A stretch of 16,486 nt of DNA from Terana coerulea. Lineage: Eukaryota > Basidiomycota > Agaricomycetes > Polyporales > Phanerochaetaceae. Of this stretch, positions 11,229 to 16,486 are shown one piece after another; within the stretch, counting starts at the first letter, position 1, and the number at the start of each line of letters is the position of its first letter. The notes beneath the pieces were generated by a model. It made no database searches and had not been told where the DNA came from. It worked only from the letters and a program-made list of their open reading frames with translations. The position numbers and the translations under genes are program-made. The DNA lies in the NCBI GenBank assembly GCA_024811115.1, contig JAKOGH010000577.1:1-16486 (forward strand). The letters run 5' to 3'.

Positions 11229-12221
11229 ATTTGTAGTCCTTCAATTCACGCAAGGACTTCAGCCCAGAGTGTGTGCCACGATTCCCGCGTAGATGAATGC
11301 GCGTGACGTCTGAGCAAGCAATAGTCGGCAAAGCAGAGAGTAGTAGCAGTGATTTGACAAGCGTCCGAGGTTCCAGAGCAAAATCGAAGGCAGAATTCCA
11401 GCAATATCGTCCGTAGAGTGCAGAAATGACGTCCAGAGGTCCGAGAGGGATGAGAGGAAGGCGGTGCGGTTGGGAGGGCGTCCCGCAACGAGGCAGGTCG
11501 CGGCGCGTCGGCTATGAGGTTCGGCTTGCTACTTATCGCACGGGAGCTTCCCGCCCAAACAGGAAGGTGAGTAAGTCCAGGCTGTTCAACGGCGGCCCTC
11601 TCGGTGCGAGAGGCGGTTCCCCTGCATGCTGTCCGCCGCCGCCCTGCACACATGCTGGGATCAGCAGCTGTAACCTGAACTATACGGCTCATCTATCACA
11701 AATCTCTCAAAGAGCCTTCACCGTACCTCAGATGGCGGCTGCATCGGCGGCCGCGCCACTGCATTCGCTCGAAAGAGTCACCAAGAGTGCCATTCCTAAG
11801 GACATCGGCGTTCGCGTTCATTTCGGAGGAGACGCAGGCACTGTGTACTGACAGATCACCCAACCATATACACCTTCATCATACCTTCATCAAAGCAACC
11901 GATTCATTCGACAGGCTATACAAGAGCGTCGTCCGCGCATCTCTATTCATTTCCGAAATTCCACAATCAACCTGGCGTGCACAGAATAGTAAGCGAACCA
12001 CACCAGGCCCCAGCGATTATGCAAAGCAACACATGTGAATGTGCGTATAAAGCACACAAGGAACCCAACTAATTATTTTCAGCGAAGAGGGGTGAAGCAA
12101 AAGTGGATGCTATATTAAACAGGATGTCATTTTTGGGGTATCGTGGCGTGATGCATCTCTTGACGTACGACGCAGGTATGCACTGCGTCGTTCTCTCCTG
12201 GCGTGCGGCTGGTCCATGTTC
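11229..12221. other. Intergenic: RasGAP promoter and elongase 3' end, no confident gene
   Basis: About 1 kb between two minus-strand genes. The part nearest 11228 should be the RasGAP promoter; it has two TGACGTC elements (11304-11310 and 11425-11431, approximate), about 80 and 200 bases upstream of the start. The other end is the elongase 3' flank. Overlapping open frames occur on both strands. The most protein-like is a 39-codon plus-strand frame at about 11732-11851 beginning MAAASAAAPLHS, but it has no recognisable domain and no downstream continuation I could splice. A TATAAA on the plus strand near 12045 has no gene that needs it. Confidence 0.4.
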
Positions 12222-13481
12222 TTACTCGCTCTTGTGCCTGTTTGACCGAGCCCGATCAGCTTATGAGGTATTGAGCTAAGCGACATTACATACGTATGTC
12301 CGTTTGCCGCTCCGTTTGCCTTGCCGTTGGCAATCGCCTTGCCCTTGCCCTTTGCCGGCTTCTTGTACGTCTGGATGTAGAAGTTGATGAAGAGCACCAA
12401 GTAGCTGGACAGCAGGACGCATCCAAAGACCGCGGCGGTTTCAGTTCCCGCGCAAGTGCCAAGGTGGGGGAGGTGGGGAAGTAATTGTAGGCATAGTAGT
12501 TATACGCTAGATTGCGCGTATTAATATCCAACTTGCATCTTGGAAACTTCCACAATACGCACTGGCAAAGTACACGACGAAAAGATCGATGACAAATTGT
12601 GTGATTTGCATAGTCGTAAGGTACTTCTTCCACTGTGGACCGAAGTCAGCTCAGCCCCAAGACCATTACATGCTGAACAACATACCCAGATCTTGGCACC
12701 ACCCGCGGTAGCATAGTAGTAGTAGTCTACGAAGACGTCAGCCGCAACATAACCAAGAGGCCAACTGTGTACGTACACATCAATACATGTACGGCAAGAT
12801 TGATCGAGATGGGAATCCATTGCTAAAAGGTTCAATCAGTGAGGGTTGGAGGTAGACCGGGAAATGATACACACTACACTGGTGCGGCCGTTAAGCTGAG
12901 TATAACACAGGAGGGCAGTAGCAGAGTGGTGGAAGACATGCAAGAAAGCTATCAAACATATGTTAGATGGGAAGAGGTTTCAAAAGATAAGCAGCTACCG
13001 AGGGGCTTCTTCTTCAGAGCGAGGAACACGGTGTCGAGCAACTCAAGGTACTTGAAGTAATAGTTGATCATATAGTAGAATTCCAGACGCTAGGGAATCA
13101 TCAGTCATCAGTACCATGGAGACACGTCAATTTGACGCGTCGTAGACGTACATTGGTCCACATCCCCGACGAGCACATGCCCCACCACACACCATTCTTG
13201 TAAGTCATCGGGATGACCTCCTCAAGGATGAGGAGCATCACGAGTAAGCTACTACTGCTGAGGGGAGGATGTTGTGCAACTGGAAAAGGTACTGCAGCTT
13301 CAGCGGCTGCTTGTCCTTCATGAACCATCGGGTGGTGAAGATGATGACGAGGTAGGCAACGAGAGTAGGGAAGACCTCTTGTGGCGTAGAAAGGGGTTTT
13401 GCCGTTGACATAGCTCGTAAGGTAGTAAGGAACGGAAGGCAGAGGGACGTGAGCAAGAATGAAATCCGCGAGGGGCGCCAT
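12222..13481 (-). CDS. ELO-family very-long-chain fatty acid elongase
   Basis: 3-ketoacyl-CoA synthase of the ER membrane; it catalyses the condensing step that extends fatty acids for sphingolipids and other lipids. Exons, 5' to 3' on the minus strand: 13481-13152, 13089-12999, 12948-12875, 12822-12777, 12726-12686, 12632-12563, 12506-12294, 12237-12222; about 294 aa, normal for the family. The ATG begins [16 protein letters not shown]. Signature motifs are all present: [16 protein letters not shown], histidine box HVFHH (12940-12926), [18 protein letters not shown] and TMQITQF, with [14 protein letters not shown] and [12 protein letters not shown] after them and several hydrophobic spans. 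A last 56-nt intron (12293-12238) gives the ending NGHTHKSE; without splicing the frame would add about 60 unrelated residues. The frame breaks three times: at the C run 13396-13393 ([13 protein letters not shown]), at the C run 13265-13262 ([15 protein letters not shown]) and near 12458 (PTLA/TCAGTE). The exact paralogue (ELO1/2/3-like) cannot be told. Confidence 0.92.
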
Positions 13482-13561
13482 GGGAGAGACAGTGGGGTCG
13501 ACGTCGAAGGGAGGAGGAAACGTAGCACGCAAAAAACCCGCCTGAAATCTCGAACGACAGC

Positions 13562-13577
13562 GCGCGCTTTAGCGCGC
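13562..13577. repeat. Short GC palindrome, 7-bp arms
   Basis: GCGCGCT (13562-13568), a TT centre, then AGCGCGC (13571-13577): a perfect inverted repeat about 85 bases upstream of the elongase ATG. It could be a protein-binding palindrome or a small hairpin in the 5' leader. No known factor is assigned. Confidence 0.6.
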
Positions 13578-13586
13578 CGGAAAGAC

Positions 13587-13602
13587 ACCGGCAGATGCCG
13601 GT
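13587..13602. promoter_or_regulatory. Palindrome containing CGG-N6-CCG (zinc-cluster-type site)
   Basis: ACCGGCA, GA, TGCCGGT: a perfect 7-bp inverted repeat, ten bases beyond the previous palindrome. It contains CGG (13589-13591) and CCG (13598-13600) six bases apart. Zn2Cys6 binuclear-cluster regulators of the Ppr1/UaY type bind CGG-N6-CCG, so this is a plausible operator for the elongase, about 110 bases upstream of its ATG. Binding is inferred from spacing alone. Confidence 0.4.
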
Positions 13603-13605
13603 AGC

Positions 13606-13611
13606 CACGTG
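13606..13611. promoter_or_regulatory. CACGTG E-box
   Basis: Palindromic CACGTG four bases beyond the CGG-N6-CCG palindrome. bHLH regulators recognise this core. A six-base match can occur by chance, so weight comes only from its place beside the other palindromes. Confidence 0.3.
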
Positions 13612-14000
13612 CATGTAATATAGGCGATGGTACCAACGGCCTGCGACTGGCTGCCCACGACGAGCTCTTGCATACATGTGTTTGTTCCCATGTGGGCACA
13701 GATCATGACTGCATGCGAATTGCGAGACGGCAACAAAACGGCGCGGTTGACGGTCACAAAGAGGAGACAAGACGGAGTCTGGGTCACACTGGAGTGGAAG
13801 GGACCGCAAGGCGTTGTCTAGACGGACGAGGATATATACATGCCAATAACAGTCCATGATGATTAGGTATAGCGAGAACGACTAAGAGACGATCAACATG
13901 CCGGCAGCCAGGAGAGTTGAGAATGATGTGCGTGAGTATACAGATGCGCGTGGAGGCGAGAGCGACAGAGGAATCAGAGCATGATGAGAACAATAAATCA

Positions 14001-14759
14001 TTACGTGATAACGAGAGCCAGACCGTCTTCGAGATCGGCCAGCAAAGCTTTTTGGCTAGGATTACAATTTAGTCTGGTGGGAGACCTGAGCATCCTGCGA
14101 TACATACCGTAATTGCAAGTGTGCATTTTCTACAGCCGCCAGTGCCGCCGTCTTGATCTTGCTGGCGTCCACATCCGAAGGCAAAGCGCAGACCACGCAC
14201 GTCGAGCAGCTGGAAGGCTGGAGACGATACGATGTTGGGATCTGTCAAGCATCTCAGAACCTGGATACCACAGACGCCCATAACGCAGACTCACCCCTTG
14301 GGATCGGAGAGCCTCGACGAGGTTGTGGACAAAGACGAGCGACCGCGTTCGGAGTTCATGCAAGTCCTGCGCATCGACGACTGGATCGATTGGGTCAATG
14401 ACCGACTCCTTCGGAACAACAATGGGTTGAGCTTACAGGTGTCACACGACGGGACGGTCGTCGGCAAACTGCAGTGCAGACGGACAGCACGTCCAGAGCG
14501 ACTGATCAGCCTGGAATGAGGTGTTAGAACGCAGTCCACGGGAGAGACGAAGCGTCGCATACGCACTTGGCGAAGGGTTCTACCGCCTCCTGCAGGTTCC
14601 CGAGCTATTGACACACCCGGTTAGCTAGCCTGAATCGTAAGGACGTCACGAGACTTGCCTCGTTCAGCTGCACATCCTTGACCTGATGGACGCGTTCCTC
14701 GACGTGGAGAGGGATGTGTGCAAGCTGGGGATGGCCTGGGGCTGTTGTACTGAGAGCAT
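14001..14759 (-). CDS. Unrecognised multi-exon protein gene
   Basis: Function not recognised. Supported exons, minus strand: from about 14759 to 14659; 14604-14567; 14510 to about 14400 (see below); about 14344-14295; 14241-14108; 14055-14001. Protein-like segments are HVEERVHQVKDVQLNE, LGNLQEAVEPFAK, VDAQDLHELRTRSLVFVHNL, DVDASKIKTAALAAVENAH and LLADLEDGLALVIT, then TAA (14003-14001). Splice phases agree for the last three exons. Introns at 14511-14566 and 14605-14658 have good TCTAAC/GCTAAC branch points, and the second is GC-AG. The chain is mostly helical, charged and heptad-like in places; no transmembrane span or catalytic motif is seen. The ATG at 14759-14757 (context CACC) lies about 115 bases after a CATAAAA on the same strand, but its frame differs from the HVEERV frame, so the start is unsettled or carries another indel. 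Around 14345-14405, either an intron ending in ATCCAG or a continuous frame (QPIVVPKESVIDP) is possible. Confidence 0.6.
14605..14658 (-). other. GC-AG intron
   Basis: A 54-nt intron in the unrecognised minus-strand gene that starts GCAAGT instead of GTAAGT, has a GCTAAC branch point and ends CAATAG. Removing it joins VQLNE to LGNLQEAVEPF in one frame. GC-AG introns are a known minor class with otherwise strong donors, as here. Confidence 0.6.
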
Positions 14760-15636
14760 GGTGGGCGGAGGGGTGCACGGAGGAGAATAGGGTGGTGATA
14801 TGGGCGTTTGGCTTGATATAGGGTAGACGGTGGGTGTAAACAGAAGTCAGCAAACTGAAGGGGCCCGTGCCGTTTTATGGACCGAATCCTCGTTGCCAAC
14901 TTCGCGGAGGGAACCGGGTGCTGACGGCGTGGTTTCGGGCTTATGACACTAAGGAGGCTGTTTGTTGGGGTCCAGGTCGTGTAAATGCACCAGAGGCGAA
15001 AATGCTATGCAGGATACCGTCATTAATGCCAGAGGACTGCAGCTTAAGTAGGGCCTAAAGCGTGGCGAAGTCGTCTGACCCAAAGGAAGAGACATCTACA
15101 GAACAAATGTGAAATTTCCACCAGATCAAAGTAGCTGGTTTGGCCGGGAGCCCGGACTCAGCCTACGGTCGGTCAATTGATAGACACGCCGTGCAATGTG
15201 GCCACGGGTCAACGTAAACTTTACGAACATGCGAAAGAGGGGTTCTCTCGGCACTGGGCTGCACGCATCTCTACGTGGGTGTAGCTGGTGAACATTCGGT
15301 CGAGACGGCAGAGCGACGGAGGCTGCGAACTCTTCAAGCGCCCGGCGGCATCCACAGGCACCGGCAGCCGCCGCCGGGCAACGGCGCACCGCCCGTACAT
15401 AGATCAATCTCAGTCCGGACCATCGTACCGCATTGGGATGGAGTCACCAGCAAGTGACGTATCGCGCGCTCAGCTTTGCGCACGTCGGGCGCTTGACTTT
15501 CGAAGTCGTACACAATCGCGAGCCAAGCACAACGCGAAGCGACCCTACAGACCACACACTACGCTTGCCTGTACTTGTACATAACCCACGCGACAATATA
15601 CGACACTTACGGCCTTGATCTCGAGAGCTCGCCAGA
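14760..15636. promoter_or_regulatory. Divergent promoter region between the unrecognised gene and VPS13
   Basis: About 880 bases between divergently transcribed genes. The left edge carries a CATAAAA (minus strand, near 14875) that may be a TATA-like element for the minus-strand gene. A 10-bp inverted repeat lies at 15340-15379. Frames such as 15126-15407 (minus) and 15288-15584 (plus) are open but Arg-rich and without protein-family character. I see no gene here. Confidence 0.45.
15340..15379. repeat. Perfect 10-bp inverted repeat, 20-base spacer
   Basis: GCCCGGCGGC at 15340-15349 is matched by its reverse complement GCCGCCGGGC at 15370-15379. All ten pairs are G-C, so a stable stem is possible in DNA or RNA. 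It lies about 260 bases upstream of the VPS13 ATG, in the promoter or a long 5' leader. Role unknown. Confidence 0.6.
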
Positions 15637-16486
15637 ATGTGGTGGCTCGACCCGGGAAGGAGGTCCTGAACATTGTGCGTCGCGCTTGTCCTCGCGGACC
15701 ACAACTGTGTACTCCACAATTTCATAGTTGTTCAACCGGATATTGGCCCCATATGTTGAAAACTTGGATATGAACCAGGTCAACTATGGAATTGGTCAAG
15801 GTACGCAAATATTCTATTCGTTCTCTTGTCGCAGTATCGGAGACACCACAACTAGGTCAATTAACGCTACGCAAGCTGCACTTGAAGAAGGGCGCGCTGG
15901 ACAAGTTCAGGCTGCCGGTAGATGTTATTGAAGGTGCGCTATCATCTCATCCATGCTTGGTTCATCGCTGATATCACAGCTTCAAAGGCCATCTGGGGAA
16001 GTTCACTTTATCGCTACATTGGATGAACTTGGGCAACCAGCCAGTGGAGATTCTGATTGAAGATGTATATCTGCTCGTGGTCCCCTCTTCCGAAAGCACA
16101 TACGACCCAGCAGAAGAAGAGCGACGAGCACAGGCTGCGAAAGCCGAACGTCTACAAAATGCCGAGCTTCTCCATGTAGAAAGCCAAAGCGAGCAAGGTA
16201 CTACTCACGCCACCTACACCATTCCAACCGGTTGACTGAATGATTTTTAAGACTCCCCCGCAGCAGCAGGGCCTGGTATCTTCCCTAATTGCCAAAATCA
16301 TCAATAACCTCCAGGTGACTGTAAAGAACATCCACATACGATACGAACAAGCTCAGTGTGCCTGGGGTTGGTCATTAATTACATGAAGCGAGCTTGCGAT
16401 GCTGAATGGTCTTTAGCATCCATTTTCTGCTGGTATTACGTTGGCTGGTTTCACGGCGGTGTCAGTGAACGACTCGTGGTTGCCTG
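15637..16486 (+). CDS. VPS13: VPS13 N-terminal region (lipid-transfer protein; 3' end missing)
   Basis: VPS13 is a very large rod-shaped protein that moves phospholipids between membranes at organelle contact sites; this window holds only its chorein N-terminus. Exons: 15637-15674, 15728-15800, 15856-15933, 15988-16197, 16252-16366, 16417-16486 (continues). All introns are 50-55 nt with phases that fit. The chain starts MWWLDPG, then LFNRILAPYVENLDMNQVNYGIG, LRKLHLKKGALDKFRLPVDV, HLGKFTLSLHWMNLGNQPVE, EDVYLLVVP, a charged insert, GLVSSLIAKIINNLQVTVKN, IHIRYE and HPFSAGITLAGFTAV; this is characteristic chorein order. The frame breaks at about 15645-15652 (one A missing before KEVLNI), at 16255-16259 (one extra C before QQQGL) and at about 16346-16350 (two bases missing between IRYE and KLSVPG). 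As written, the frame from the ATG stops after nine codons. Confidence 0.92.

Larger units (their letters stand above)
13482..14000 (-). promoter_or_regulatory. Elongase upstream region
   Basis: About 520 bases upstream of the minus-strand elongase ATG, also holding the 3' end of the next minus-strand gene. It contains two tight palindromes, an E-box (both listed separately), a short C/T-rich stretch just before the ATG and a TATATA at 13833-13838 about 355 bases upstream. The TATATA is too far away to be the core promoter unless there is a long leader or a leader intron. No coding sequence is supported here. Confidence 0.45.

Noticed and set aside
11246..11851. Overlapping long open frames on both strands (minus 11246-11692, plus 11426-11851)
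   Set aside because: Arg/Ser/Pro-rich translations with no recognisable motif, starts or splice structure; likely open by chance in the RasGAP promoter.
12041..12050. TATAAA on the plus strand
   Set aside because: No plus-strand gene follows; the neighbouring gene is on the minus strand.
12110..12237. Long C-terminal extension of the elongase to a stop at 12110
   Set aside because: A canonical 56-nt intron (12293-12238) with a good donor and acceptor gives a short, ordinary ending; the extension has no membrane-protein character.
13627..13859. Short plus-strand open frames upstream of the elongase
   Set aside because: No domain, no codon or splice support; they overlap the elongase upstream region.
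1..16486. Programmed ribosomal frameshifting as the cause of the breaks
   Set aside because: Too many sites, in unrelated genes, in both directions, without a shared slippery motif or downstream structure.
1..16486. Block of pseudogenes
   Set aside because: Protein sequence, intron borders and branch points are preserved everywhere except for isolated 1-2 nt changes; true relics would show substitutions and splice-site loss too.

Overview
The window looks like nuclear DNA of a filamentous basidiomycete, probably an Agaricomycete. Genes are dense and lie on both strands. They are cut by many very short GT-AG introns (about 46-66 nt) with TNCTAAC/CTGAC-like branch points. Every product I could identify is a conserved eukaryotic housekeeping protein. 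I see no mobile elements, rRNA, tRNA or CRISPR arrays.

Layout. (1) 1-3861, plus: 3' part of a DExH-box RNA helicase with two dsRBD-like domains ahead of the helicase core. (2) 4271-7648, plus: complete AP-2 clathrin adaptor alpha subunit, 11 exons. (3) 7962-11228, minus: a PH-C2-RasGAP protein (BUD2/SynGAP-like), about 12 exons, convergent with AP-2. (4) 12222-13481, minus: ELO-family fatty acid elongase, 8 exons. (5) 14001-about 14759, minus: small multi-exon gene of unknown function. (6) 15637-16486, plus: N-terminal (chorein) end of VPS13, running off the window. Genes 5 and 6 diverge from a shared region of about 0.9 kb.

The most striking property is that every identified gene carries one or more reading-frame breaks, although the protein on both sides is well conserved and the introns are intact. 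I count about fifteen 1-2 nt frame breaks, mostly at short homopolymers or dinucleotide repeats, plus one in-frame TGA that replaces the expected invariant PH-domain tryptophan. The density and even spread across unrelated genes point to indel errors in the assembled sequence rather than pseudogenes or programmed frameshifting. Automatic gene models here will be truncated or given false introns. The exon structures below were worked out by hand from splice signals and protein-family conservation.

Functionally, several genes act on membranes: endocytic cargo capture (AP-2), small-GTPase control of polarity (RasGAP), very-long-chain fatty acid synthesis in the ER (ELO) and bulk lipid transfer (VPS13). 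They have separate promoters and nothing suggests co-regulation. I found no convincing undescribed system. The best candidates for novelty are the unrecognised gene at 14.0-14.8 kb, a clathrin-box-like motif in the alpha-adaptin hinge, and clustered palindromes in the elongase promoter.
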